From IMG/VR virus record IMGVR_UViG_3300030108_003689, positions 1-64,000 of that record: a DNA stretch of 64,000 nt; one strand, 5' to 3'. Positions 5,827-13,954 of the stretch are shown here, in pieces. The first letter of the stretch is position 1. Each line of letters begins with the position of its first letter. This stretch comes from a virus. A model generated the notes under the pieces. The model had not been told where the DNA came from, made no database searches, and worked only from the letters and a program-made list of their open reading frames with translations. A program made the translations under genes and the position numbers.

Positions 5827-8022
5827 ATGAGTAAAATCGGTCGGCCTGACAATGGCAAGAACAGGACTGGAACCAAGCGCGACAAGCAAAAGATGCGAGG
5901 CAAAATCAAGAACATCAGCAAAAAGATCTTGAAGCTGTATCCCAACGGCAGCTTCGGAGATGAGCACCTTGACGAGAATATCTGGGCATCGAACGGTGGA
6001 GAACATCCGCACAAAGGCCAGGACTTGATGGAGAGCTACATAGCCCATCAAGCGTTGGCTGGACGGATCTACCAGGATGACGCCTTTCGTCTGATCGAAC
6101 TGGTCAAAGAGGCAAAGTCGTTGGGCGACTTGGTTGATACGATGTACACCAAACGTTGGTACACCTTGAACCGAGATGTGCAGGGCGTTGTACCTAACTT
6201 TCGTTTCGCTCGTGTAGGTCATATAAACTTCTGGGAACACGTAGAATACGGACTCTTGACGCGCCCAACATTGGCGGAGTTCATCATTCACGAGACGAAG
6301 GGTCTCAAAAGGACAGAAGAGAGCTTGGCGGAAGTTGAGGCGGCATTGATGGAGTACGATCACAATGCTGGCCCAATCGGTGCTCGGAATGATTGGGCTC
6401 ATGCGGGTGAAGTGTTCATGGAAAGGATGGACTTGCTGCGACTCAGATCGGACGGAACCCTCTTGAGCGAGGAGCAAGTCCAAGAAGAGCTACTGACTTT
6501 CGACGAAGCGAACGAACGAATGAAGACGCTTAAGTTGTCTTCTTCTGCGGACGAAGCACGGAACAGGATTCAATCAGCGCAGACAGATCATCGGAGGTCT
6601 TACGATAACGATTCTTTCATGCAACGACGCTTCAATCTTGTGAAGGACGATGCCGCAAACCTGAATGCGCCTCAATGCTTGTTTAGTATTTTGAACACCA
6701 GACTGGATAACTTTCTGATTCAACGCCACCCTGCATATCAAGCAGGGTTTCGTAAAGATTGGACGTGGCACCCATCTGTGTGCGACTCAACAAGCAAGCA
6801 TGAAAAGGCGTTTCAATACTTCAAGCAAACCTTGAAGTGCCCTGGCATGTTTGCTGTGCCAACTTGGTGGTATGGCGAGGTCCAGCACATGTACGCTCTA
6901 TCTGTCACTCAGCACTTGACTAAAGACTTCGATGAGCCATTCCCTACGGGATCGTTCAAGAGCGTCATTTCAAGGGCTTCTGGTTGGTACAAACGCCTGG
7001 AAGAATCCAATCCGATTCTTTACGAGGACCACGCCAGAAGATCGATTGAATACATGAGAGATCGTAACTCCGCCGAGGAGTACCCGGAAATGGTTCCGTT
7101 TAAGACGACGTTCATCAATCTGGAGGACGAATCAAATGCAGGTCACCTGATCTACAACAGGAGTCTGAACCAGTTTGGTCAGGTTCGCCAGCACATGGTG
7201 CCTACAATGGCTCATGCTCCTGATGGCAGGCTGGTCGCCTTGGATATTATTTTCCAAAGCGGGTTCTACTTCAGAGAGAGTGACGAAGACAATCCACTTG
7301 GACGCAGGGTGATCTACGGCTTGTACCACGGCTACGTGATCAATCGTGAAGATTGCCCTTCTGGAATGGACTTTATTCGCATTTCGATGGTCTGCCCCTT
7401 CCACATTGATGGTCAATGGTATCCGCATCTTGCTGAGTTTGACGGTCACCTGTGCGAACAGTCTCCGATCATTCCGGTAATTGGCATGATGATTGATGCT
7501 TTGAATGAGCATAAGACGGTAGTTCGAAACTTCACCAGGGCAGAGCGTAAGCGCAGCGTCAAGGTTGGCAAAAGCTCTGGTGTAGGCAAAGTAAGCCCAC
7601 GCCGATATACACGAGTGCAGATGTCCTCAGGTACAACGTCAATACCTCCGATTGAGGATTGTCCACTGATGCGTCTGCCCAAGTGGAAGCTGTCAAAGCG
7701 AGTCCGGTGCCGTAAGCATGAGCGATGCTATGTCCGTGATGGCTCGCTGCCTATCGGAAAGGATCACTTCGATCTGCTTTCTTCTCGTGGCTACACGATC
7801 TACAAAGACAATCTTGAGATCGGTCCACGAGACCTGAAGCGATTGAAGCTTCGTGATGTAGAGTTACCTAATGGATATAGGTGGGTAGCTATTCGAACCA
7901 TCATCGTCGAAGAGTATGAGAAAGGACCAGAAGACGAAGAGATTGTGCCGCTTGTGCTTGTGCCTCAGAACAAAGTACTGAAGGATTCAGCAGACTTTGA
8001 ACTTAGCGCGATCAACAAATAA
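5827..8022 (+). CDS. Large early protein of unknown function, 731 aa
   Basis: The start is the ATG preceded by AAGGAG at seven bases (MSKIGRPDNGKN); an earlier in-frame ATG lies nine codons upstream but has no ribosome site. The first 35 residues are strongly basic (KRDKQKMRGKIKNISKKILK). The middle is helical and aromatic; the last 200 residues include another basic segment (RNFTRAERKRSVKVGK) and a Cys/His pair in RCRKHERCY. I looked for single-subunit RNA polymerase, nuclease and ATPase motifs and found none. It has its own terminator-flanked unit, so it may be important early in infection. Function unknown. Confidence 0.85.
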   Translation: MSKIGRPDNGKNRTGTKRDKQKMRGKIKNISKKILKLYPNGSFGDEHLDENIWASNGGEHPHKGQDLMESYIAHQALAGRIYQDDAFRLIELVKEAKSLGDLVDTMYTKRWYTLNRDVQGVVPNFRFARVGHINFWEHVEYGLLTRPTLAEFIIHETKGLKRTEESLAEVEAALMEYDHNAGPIGARNDWAHAGEVFMERMDLLRLRSDGTLLSEEQVQEELLTFDEANERMKTLKLSSSADEARNRIQSAQTDHRRSYDNDSFMQRRFNLVKDDAANLNAPQCLFSILNTRLDNFLIQRHPAYQAGFRKDWTWHPSVCDSTSKHEKAFQYFKQTLKCPGMFAVPTWWYGEVQHMYALSVTQHLTKDFDEPFPTGSFKSVISRASGWYKRLEESNPILYEDHARRSIEYMRDRNSAEEYPEMVPFKTTFINLEDESNAGHLIYNRSLNQFGQVRQHMVPTMAHAPDGRLVALDIIFQSGFYFRESDEDNPLGRRVIYGLYHGYVINREDCPSGMDFIRISMVCPFHIDGQWYPHLAEFDGHLCEQSPIIPVIGMMIDALNEHKTVVRNFTRAERKRSVKVGKSSGVGKVSPRRYTRVQMSSGTTSIPPIEDCPLMRLPKWKLSKRVRCRKHERCYVRDGSLPIGKDHFDLLSSRGYTIYKDNLEIGPRDLKRLKLRDVELPNGYRWVAIRTIIVEEYEKGPEDEEIVPLVLVPQNKVLKDSADFELSAINK

Positions 8023-8023
8023 G

Positions 8024-8057
8024 CACACTTGACATACGTCGGTAAACAAAGTAACTT
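8024..8057 (+). promoter_or_regulatory. CATACTTGACATAC-like motif, copy 3, possible promoter
   Basis: CACACTTGACATAC matches the copy at 5785 at 13 of 14 bases. Here a TAACTT lies 17 bases after TTGACA, a poor but correctly spaced -10. A promoter for the genes from 8082 is inferred. Confidence 0.45.
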
Positions 8058-8081
8058 CAATAAACCATACAGGAGAATGTA

Positions 8082-8363
8082 ATGGGTAACAATGTAACGA
8101 AACTTCGAAAGGCACGAAAGACAAACCAAAAGCGAGAGTGGACTTGGCCCTCATTTGTGGAGGCATGGCAAAGCTCTGAGTCTTACGAAGAAGTGCTTCA
8201 AAAGCTTGGCTTTGAAGACACGCAAGCTGATCGTAGCTTCATCGGTGTCAAGGCATCATACGCACGCAAGAAGGGTGTACCACTCAAGAAGCTACCGCGT
8301 AAGCCTCGTGCATCTAAAGTAGATTGGGACGGCCTCGCTGATCTTGCAAAGTCAGTGGTTTGA
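8082..8363 (+). CDS. Small basic hypothetical protein
   Basis: A 93-residue protein with a basic start (KLRKARKTNQKREW), a central helical part (FVEAWQSSESYEEVLQKLGF) and a second basic segment (YARKKGVPLKKLPRKPRA). Start ATG follows AGGAGAATGTA. The centre reads like a small helix-turn-helix-like unit (SYEEVLQKLGF then FIGVKASYARKKG), as in proteins that sense a step-by-step target, so DNA binding is plausible. The family is not recognised. Confidence 0.8.
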   Translation: MGNNVTKLRKARKTNQKREWTWPSFVEAWQSSESYEEVLQKLGFEDTQADRSFIGVKASYARKKGVPLKKLPRKPRASKVDWDGLADLAKSVV

Positions 8364-8365
8364 TT

Positions 8366-8545
8366 ATGGAGGCATTAATCGAGCTTGTAGGCATATTCAT
8401 AAATGATGAACGTAAGCTTATGTTTCAGTTCATCAATCAACTAAGCTGGGTGATTGGACCTGCTTTTATCAAGTGGGAGACTGACAAACTTGTCAACCAC
8501 TGGTACACATTTGAACTGGAGGCTTGCTATGGCAAAGCGCAATAA
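8366..8545 (+). CDS. Small hypothetical protein, uncertain
   Basis: A 59-residue frame starting MEALIELVGIFIN just after the previous stop, ending 17 bases inside the next gene. It is hydrophobic and aromatic (FQFINQLSWVIGPAFIKW). No ribosome site is visible, so it would depend on coupling to the upstream gene. The frame fills a gap that would otherwise be about 165 bases, and the GGAGG of the next gene lies inside it. Could be a real small membrane-associated protein or a chance frame. Confidence 0.5.
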   Translation: MEALIELVGIFINDERKLMFQFINQLSWVIGPAFIKWETDKLVNHWYTFELEACYGKAQ

Positions 8546-9047
8546 CAAAGAGATACAGGAAGCAGAGGGGCCTTACAAAGTATTCTTGGCAGTCAAAGGT
8601 GACGCAGAACTGAATAAGAACTTCAGTTGTACCAGGGACGGAGTCCAGTACTACAAAGGCAAGAAGATGACCGAGCCGGACTTCTCTGAGGTCTCTGTAT
8701 ACCTCGCGCAAAAGTGGCGGGTAGTAACGACCAAGGAAGAACTCAAGGCAGGCATCATGGCAGCGTCAAAGCTAATCCAGCCTCAGTTGATCTATGGAAC
8801 CAACATATCGGATGACTACAGAGACAAGGTATCTAAGTACCTTGAGGAACATCCTGCATCATACCGACGCTATGACCTAACGACTGAAGCAGTAGCAATG
8901 TACGTTGACCCGGATGGGTGGAATGAACAACAACGTCTCACTGAGATGAAAATAGCAAAGGCCCTAAAAGAGCAAGGGCTTCAAAAAGTGCGAGTCACGC
9001 ACAAAGGAGAGCGAAAGATGAGATGGTTTCCAATCTCGGGAGCCTAA
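8529..9047 (+). CDS. Hypothetical early protein, 172 aa
   Basis: Starts MAKRNNKEIQEAEG after GGAGG at six bases; a longer reading in the same frame lacks a ribosome site. Basic protein with a beta-rich N-terminal half (YKVFLAVKGDAEL, VQYYKGKKM) and a helical C-terminal half (QQRLTEMKIAKALKEQG) that ends in a short strand (VRVTHKGERKMRWF). The end resembles a winged-helix layout, in which a helix is followed by a basic wing, but this is only an impression. Family not recognised. Confidence 0.8.
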   Translation: MAKRNNKEIQEAEGPYKVFLAVKGDAELNKNFSCTRDGVQYYKGKKMTEPDFSEVSVYLAQKWRVVTTKEELKAGIMAASKLIQPQLIYGTNISDDYRDKVSKYLEEHPASYRRYDLTTEAVAMYVDPDGWNEQQRLTEMKIAKALKEQGLQKVRVTHKGERKMRWFPISGA

Positions 9048-9071
9048 TCAATCCATGAACAGGAGAGTGTG

Positions 9072-9566
9072 ATGGAACTTACATCACAAGAAATCATCGC
9101 CATTACAAAGGCGTTCAACACGAAGGCAGTCTCGCTCGCAAAGCAAGACATCGACAATAACTCTGAAATCGACGTGAACCTCGTCGTTAAGGTTGCTGGC
9201 AAGCTCAAGCGTGCCAAGAAACCAAAGCCAGCTAAGGGCACCTCCTCAATCCCGTGGAAGGTTGCTATGGCCCTGTTCGCCAAGCGTGCAGGGTTCACCA
9301 AGGAGCAGACCGCTAAGGTACTGCTCGAAACCCTCACAGTCTCTATTGAGGCTGACTCCGACAAGCAGGCTGAACTGCTCAAGGAGTCTGGGGTTGGCGA
9401 TGCCCTGGCTATGTTGGACCGCGAGGTCTTCTCTAAGCTCCCACCTATTGAGCGCGATGGCAACATCACGTTCAAGGTGGATGTCATTGAGGCGATCCGC
9501 GAGCCAATGTTGGTGGCTGACCAAGACGCTCCATCCCTTGGGGAAGGGGAAGAAGTGGCAAAGTAA
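9072..9566 (+). CDS. Hypothetical early protein, 164 aa
   Basis: The ATG is preceded by AGGAG; the GTG three bases upstream is less well placed. It starts MELTSQEIIAITKAF. A basic linker (KLKRAKKPKPAKG) separates a short N-terminal helical part from a helical core (WKVAMALFAKRAGFTKEQTAKVLLETL) that reads like a small HTH-like bundle, and the C-terminus is acidic (EGEEVAK). A strong GC-rich terminator follows. DNA binding is possible but no family is recognised. Confidence 0.8.
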   Translation: MELTSQEIIAITKAFNTKAVSLAKQDIDNNSEIDVNLVVKVAGKLKRAKKPKPAKGTSSIPWKVAMALFAKRAGFTKEQTAKVLLETLTVSIEADSDKQAELLKESGVGDALAMLDREVFSKLPPIERDGNITFKVDVIEAIREPMLVADQDAPSLGEGEEVAK

Positions 9567-9572
9567 GTCACC

Positions 9573-9609
9573 GGGGCCGCCTCTTAGCGGGGGGGCGGCC
9601 CCACCTTTT
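9573..9609 (+). terminator. GC-rich intrinsic terminator
   Basis: GGGGCCGCC and GGCGGCCCC form a perfect nine-pair stem with a 12-base loop, followed by ACCTTTT. The T run is short but the stem is very stable. It ends the transcription unit that includes the 164-aa gene. Confidence 0.7.
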
Positions 9610-9620
9610 AGACCAGTCAT

Positions 9621-9649
9621 CCAGTCTGTTTTTTACCTGTGCAGACTGG
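9621..9649 (+). promoter_or_regulatory. Inverted repeat upstream of the HTH gene
   Basis: CCAGTCTG and CAGACTGG are perfect eight-base complements around a 13-base T-rich spacer. It lies between the terminator and the HTH gene at 9711. It could be an operator for that protein or an RNA leader hairpin. Confidence 0.4.
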
Positions 9650-9710
9650 GTGTCCTACAGCCCGAGCAGGGAGGCATGTCGGGGGTCGAATAGATGCCTT
9701 ACTTTTTATT

Positions 9711-10061
9711 ATGCAAGCAGAAGACAACAACGACGATTACAACGAAGACTATGAACGCATTGATACGTTTCAGCTTGTGTTCCAGATGACCCAGAACCTG
9801 GGCGGCCTGAGGAAGGGCAACCTTTCGAAGATGGCCTACGTCTACGGAACCAGCCGATCCCGGCTACGTAGCATTCTGAAACGCGAAGCAAAAGCACCTA
9901 CTCTCGATACTTTGGTGTCATGGATCAACAGGGTGTACAGGATGACTGGAATGAAGGTTGTCTTGACGATTACCCCGGATCTAAAAATGCACTACAGCAT
10001 TGTAGACAAGGACAATGTTTCAGTCGATGGCGTGATCGTTCCGCCCAAAAACAGTTTGTAG
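9711..10061 (+). CDS. HTH (Cro/C1-like) regulator, putative
   Basis: A 116-residue protein. Residues about 34-60 (KGNLSKMAYVYGTSRSRLRSILKREAK, with a YGTSRSRL turn) followed by PTLDTLVSWINRVY fit the helix-turn-helix and the P-x-L-x-T-L tail of Cro/C1-type DNA-binding domains. The N-terminus is acidic, and the C-terminus forms strands (MKVVLTITPD, DGVIVPPK). No ribosome site precedes the ATG, and an inverted repeat lies 60 bases upstream. It stands just before the replication genes and is a good candidate for their regulator. The start is uncertain because of the missing ribosome site. Confidence 0.7.
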   Translation: MQAEDNNDDYNEDYERIDTFQLVFQMTQNLGGLRKGNLSKMAYVYGTSRSRLRSILKREAKAPTLDTLVSWINRVYRMTGMKVVLTITPDLKMHYSIVDKDNVSVDGVIVPPKNSL

Positions 10062-10094
10062 CTGATCGTCTGATCGACTACAGAGCAAAGCCCC

Positions 10095-10188
10095 TTAGGG
10101 ATTGATCCCCCTAAATAGTTGGGCTCCTGACTGAGCCCACCGGGTTTCCGGTGGTGCTCTTTTAGGAGCCCGTCAGGAGTCTAACATG
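10095..10188 (+). promoter_or_regulatory. Structured leader with mutually exclusive stems before the primase
   Basis: TTAGGG/CCCTAA pair at 10095-10114. The segment GGGCTCCTGAC at 10121-10131 can pair with three different targets: GAGCCC (10133-10138), AGGAGCCC (10164-10171) and GTCAGGAG (10172-10179). The last contains the AGGAG ribosome site of the primase. The terminator at 10133-10163 competes with the first of these. The layout resembles an attenuator or a translational switch; a ligand is not implied. Confidence 0.6.
10133..10163 (+). terminator. Intrinsic terminator or attenuator before the primase
   Basis: GAGC-CCACCGG pairs with CCGGTGG-T-GCTC around a GTTT loop (eleven pairs, one bulged T) and is followed by TTTT. 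It ends 22 bases before the primase ATG. Confidence 0.65.
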
Positions 10189-11253
10189 TGGATACAGCAA
10201 GCAAAAACAGCCCCGATAACTTCGATAGCATCACAGCTTCAGTACAATCGTGGCAACGGTCAATCACTATCACCATGCCCGAGTTGCGGTCTTTTAGAGC
10301 GCGGGTCACGCGACAAAAAACGTGGGCCTATTGGTTTCGGTCGAAGTGAAATGGCATGGCAGTGTCACCAGTGCGGTGCGAAAGGCGATGTCGTTGACTT
10401 CATTTCATATCATTATTTCCAACAACCTCTACGAAACCTCAAGCGCGAAGAGCAGTCAGTAGTCCGAGATTGGTTTGCCGAACAGGGATACTGCACTCCT
10501 TCTGGTGTGCCATCTCATGTGCAGCCGGATCCGAAAAATCGTCCGCGTGTCAATCAACCCCCAACACAAGGATACGTTCGACCGCCGGAAGACGAGCTTA
10601 AGGAGCTTTGGTCACGCACAACTTCATTCGAAGAGGCTCTTCAGCAGCCTGCTACCTGGAGCAGCCGACTGAGCAAATGGCTGATTGGAAGGAGGTTTGC
10701 TCCCGCAGTGCTCGACAGTACACATTGCGTTCGAGTCCTGCCGATTCCAACTGAATACAAATATCCAGAGTGGTTTCCTCATCAATGGGGCGGCGTGTAC
10801 CGCATTGCTGCACCATGTTTCGAACCGGATGGATCATTCGCCAGCATTCATTGTAGAAGCGTCACCTACACCAAAGGTCGCCAACCGTCAGGATCAAAGA
10901 CGAGATGGCCTACTGGTTACGAGGCCGGTGGCTTGTTGATGGCCAACGAAAGCGCCCAACGACTCATGAAGCAAGACATCGATAATGACCTTCAAGGATT
11001 TTTGATTTGCGAAGGGATTACCGACTTCATGCGTGCATGTGAGCAGGCTTTTCGAGAGTCGCTCAAGCTTGCAATTGTTGCCGGTACTTCAGGGAGCTAC
11101 AAATCTCTTGGTAAGATCGACATCCCTTCTTCTCTGAAAATATTCATAGCAACCGACACAGATGATTCCGGCGATGCATATGCGTCAGAAATCTGCGACC
11201 AACTTCCCCAACACACATTGTATCGCGTACCGCTGGAGCAAAAAAATGGCTGA
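10186..11253 (+). CDS. DNA primase, zinc-finger plus TOPRIM
   Basis: A 355-residue protein. Near the N-terminus a CPSC pair (about residue 31) and a CHQC pair (about residue 59, followed by GAKGDVVDFI) form the primase-type zinc-binding domain. The C-terminal third carries TOPRIM signatures: LICEGITDFM (around residue 272) with the catalytic Glu, and DTDDSG (324-329) with the metal-binding Asp residues. It would make RNA primers at the phage fork. Start ATG follows AGGAG at six bases. It overlaps the next gene by eight bases and lies directly upstream of the SF3-type ATPase, a common primase-helicase pairing. Confidence 0.88.
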   Translation: MWIQQAKTAPITSIASQLQYNRGNGQSLSPCPSCGLLERGSRDKKRGPIGFGRSEMAWQCHQCGAKGDVVDFISYHYFQQPLRNLKREEQSVVRDWFAEQGYCTPSGVPSHVQPDPKNRPRVNQPPTQGYVRPPEDELKELWSRTTSFEEALQQPATWSSRLSKWLIGRRFAPAVLDSTHCVRVLPIPTEYKYPEWFPHQWGGVYRIAAPCFEPDGSFASIHCRSVTYTKGRQPSGSKTRWPTGYEAGGLLMANESAQRLMKQDIDNDLQGFLICEGITDFMRACEQAFRESLKLAIVAGTSGSYKSLGKIDIPSSLKIFIATDTDDSGDAYASEICDQLPQHTLYRVPLEQKNG

Positions 11254-12580
11254 TTTAGATGAGGTTCTCGCCGCTGGACAGACTCGACTCGCAGACTTGC
11301 TGCACATTGCTGAAAATCAGAACTGCATCAATCAGCCCACAAGCCAAGCACAGGAACCTGAACTCTCAGAGCATGAGTCAGATGATCGGATCGTAGACAT
11401 TCTCGATCAGTACATGGATCGAAACGGTCAACCTTCTGGCCGGTTTCGCAAAAACAAGAACAACCTGTACATCATCCTTAGAAGAGATCGGAGATGGCGT
11501 GGCCGGGTCTGGCTAAACAGCTTCACCAATACGCTCAAGATCGATGATCGCGACTACAAGGACACAGACGATACGAGAATATCTTTGTGGGTCTCTCGTT
11601 CCTATGGTCTTGAGTACGGTGAGGCGGCTGTAAGCTCAACCGTCCAACTCATTGGTGAAGAGAACAAGCGGAACCCACTATTGGAGTGGCTGGATTCGAT
11701 AGAGTGGGATGGGGTCAATCGTCTCAACTCTTGGGTCGTAGAGGCGACGGACTGTGAGGACAACGAGCTTAACCGAAAGATGGGCGAGAAATGGCTTATC
11801 CAGGCGATTGCTCGTGCATACGAGCCCGGTTGTAAGGCGGACTGCGTTTTGATCCTGGCTGGCGCTCAAGGCGCAGGCAAGAGCACTTTGTTCAGGACTC
11901 TGGCAACTGATGAATACTTCGCGGATACGCCGCTCGACATCGGTTCTGCCAACTCCTACAGCCAGATTGCCCGCGCTTGGATCTATGAGGTAGCCGAGTT
12001 GGACTCTGTTCGTCGATCAGCTAACAGCGCAACCAAGGCGTTCCTCAGCGCCCAGGAGGATAACTTCCGGCCTGCGTATGGTCGTCACGCGATCACCATC
12101 AAGCGACATGTAGTGTTCGCAGGAACGACGAATGAATCCCAGTTTATCAATGATATGACTGGATCGCGTAGGTATTGGCCGATCAAAGTAGACGCGGTCA
12201 ATCTCAACTGGGTTCGAGAAAACAGAGATCAACTTTGGGCTGAGGCTATACTCGCGTACAAAAATGGTGAGACTTGGTATCTGGATAAAAAGCTCGACAA
12301 GGTTCGACATGATTCGAGCAAGATATACCGACAAGACGACCCATGGTTGGAACCTATATCGAGCTTCCTAATGCTAAATCGTGGTTACGTGACAATGACT
12401 ATGGTTATGGAAGATGGGTTAAAAATCGAACGAGGACGAATGAATAGACGAGATGAGATGAGAATATCAGAGATACTTAGGGAGCTTGATTACGAAAAGA
12501 AAAGGATGACCGTAGGCGGAAAAAGAAAGTATGTCTGGGCTAAAAATGAAATACTAACAATGAAAAGTAAGGAAGCATGA
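11246..12580 (+). CDS. VirE-type SF3 helicase/ATPase
   Basis: A 444-residue protein starting MADLDEVLAAG after GGAG; a longer reading in the same frame lies inside the primase. Residues about 140-330 match the virulence-associated E (PF05272) domain: NPLLEWLDSIEWDGVNRL, the Walker A GAQGAGKST (206-214), a Walker B-like IYEVAELD, and the sensor region VVFAGTTNESQFINDMTGSRRYWPI. Such proteins act as replicative helicases or ATPases next to primases in phages and plasmids. Overlaps both neighbours, so it is cotranslated with the primase and the SF2 helicase. Confidence 0.88.
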   Translation: MADLDEVLAAGQTRLADLLHIAENQNCINQPTSQAQEPELSEHESDDRIVDILDQYMDRNGQPSGRFRKNKNNLYIILRRDRRWRGRVWLNSFTNTLKIDDRDYKDTDDTRISLWVSRSYGLEYGEAAVSSTVQLIGEENKRNPLLEWLDSIEWDGVNRLNSWVVEATDCEDNELNRKMGEKWLIQAIARAYEPGCKADCVLILAGAQGAGKSTLFRTLATDEYFADTPLDIGSANSYSQIARAWIYEVAELDSVRRSANSATKAFLSAQEDNFRPAYGRHAITIKRHVVFAGTTNESQFINDMTGSRRYWPIKVDAVNLNWVRENRDQLWAEAILAYKNGETWYLDKKLDKVRHDSSKIYRQDDPWLEPISSFLMLNRGYVTMTMVMEDGLKIERGRMNRRDEMRISEILRELDYEKKRMTVGGKRKYVWAKNEILTMKSKEA

Positions 12581-13953
12581 TGAGTCAAGGAAGAGTAGCT
12601 ATGGGTGGTGGGATGTTCCTCGAGCCCGGAAGTAATAATGAAGAAGATATTTTGAGTAGATTTAAACTGTTGAACCCAGAATATAAGATGGCGGTTGGGC
12701 TGCGGGAGAAGGGTAAGTTTATCGCTTTACCCGATAAGTACATTAACGCATGCCATCGCATTCCACATGAGCACCCCTGGGGCGGAGGTCTTGCGATTCC
12801 GAGGAAGGCTGCGGCACAAATCAATCTCGGATCTTTCGCTGATGTGAGAACAGAGCCACAAGCTGAAAGTCTTAAGTTGGCATCAGGTTTCAGCCTGAGA
12901 GATTATCAACAAGACGCATTAGACGAGTGGGTCAAAAGTGGTGGCGAGGGCGTAATCATTGCACCGTGCGGTGCCGGAAAGACTGCTATCGGACTAACGG
13001 CAGCAACGGTATTCGATACGAAGTGCTTGATCTTGGTTCACACCAACGATCTGGCTGTCCAGTGGATGAATCGATGCAAGTCAATGCTCGGTACGGAGGC
13101 AACGCAGTATGGCGCGGGTAAGAAAGATGACTCGGGACGGATTGTTGTCGCAACTTTCCAGACTCTTGAACGAATGTCATTCACAGAGAGGTACAACTTC
13201 GGGCGTCAGTTCGGACTCTGTATTGTTGATGAAGCACACCACGTTCCAGCGCACACCTTCTGCTCAGTTATGTTCTGTATGCCCGCGCGATACCGACTCG
13301 GACTAACGGCCACGCCGAACAGACCAGATGGCCTAACATCCATTTTGTGGTGGCACTTCGGACAAGCAGTATACGAAATCACTAACGCACAGCTTGCAGG
13401 ATCTGGTCACGTTGTTCCCCCTCGAATCGAGTGGTTCTTTACTGATTTTGCGGGGCCGCTACACCGAGTGGACTGGTCTAAGCTCATCACATTGATGACA
13501 ACGGATGAGGATCGTAATCAAAAGATTATCGATCGTGTCGTCCAGGCTTGTCGCAATAACAGGCAGGTCCTGGTCTTATCTGATCGGGTGGATCATTGTA
13601 TAAAGTTGGCAGAGCAAATCAGCGCACATGACATCATCGCTGAACCACTGGTCGGTAAGATGACTAAGAAACAACGAGCAGAGGTTTTAGATCGTGCGGA
13701 TAAAAGACAAATTCAGGTCGTTTGCGCGACCACGGTTGCTGATGAAGGGCTTGACCTACCGTCTTTGGACACAGTTGTGCTTACAACTCCGACAAAGGCT
13801 ATGGGTCGAATACAACAAAGAATCGGCAGAGTCATGCGACCACACCCTGAAAAACAAGATCCGATCGTTATTGATTGCGTCGATGATATTGGATCAATGC
13901 GCGGTTTGGCTCGAAAAAGAAATAAACTCTATACGCAGATCGGATGTCATTAA
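12577..13953 (+). CDS. SF2 DEAH-box helicase
   Basis: A 458-residue helicase. Motif I is PCGAGKT (130-136), motif II is DEAH (218-221, in LCIVDEAHHVPAH), motif III is GLTATPNRPDG, and the C-terminal motif V/VI region reads TVADEGLDLPSLDTVVL and QRIGRVMRPH. This is the RadD/UvsW/XPB-like group of DNA helicases, used by phages for recombination or origin processing. The start overlaps the previous stop; two consecutive ATG codons (12577, 12580) are possible. A 2-base gap leads to the next small gene. Confidence 0.9.
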   Translation: MMSQGRVAMGGGMFLEPGSNNEEDILSRFKLLNPEYKMAVGLREKGKFIALPDKYINACHRIPHEHPWGGGLAIPRKAAAQINLGSFADVRTEPQAESLKLASGFSLRDYQQDALDEWVKSGGEGVIIAPCGAGKTAIGLTAATVFDTKCLILVHTNDLAVQWMNRCKSMLGTEATQYGAGKKDDSGRIVVATFQTLERMSFTERYNFGRQFGLCIVDEAHHVPAHTFCSVMFCMPARYRLGLTATPNRPDGLTSILWWHFGQAVYEITNAQLAGSGHVVPPRIEWFFTDFAGPLHRVDWSKLITLMTTDEDRNQKIIDRVVQACRNNRQVLVLSDRVDHCIKLAEQISAHDIIAEPLVGKMTKKQRAEVLDRADKRQIQVVCATTVADEGLDLPSLDTVVLTTPTKAMGRIQQRIGRVMRPHPEKQDPIVIDCVDDIGSMRGLARKRNKLYTQIGCH

Positions 13954-13954
13954 G

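Noticed and set aside
5827-8022. 731-aa protein as a single-subunit RNA polymerase
   Set aside because: The T7-type motifs (D-x-x-x-R, the K-x-x-x-x-x-x-YG helix and H-D-x-F) could not be found in order; short HID and DHFD matches are not in the right context.
10100-10110. GGGAT/ATCCC as an independent signal
   Set aside because: Too short and part of the larger leader structure.
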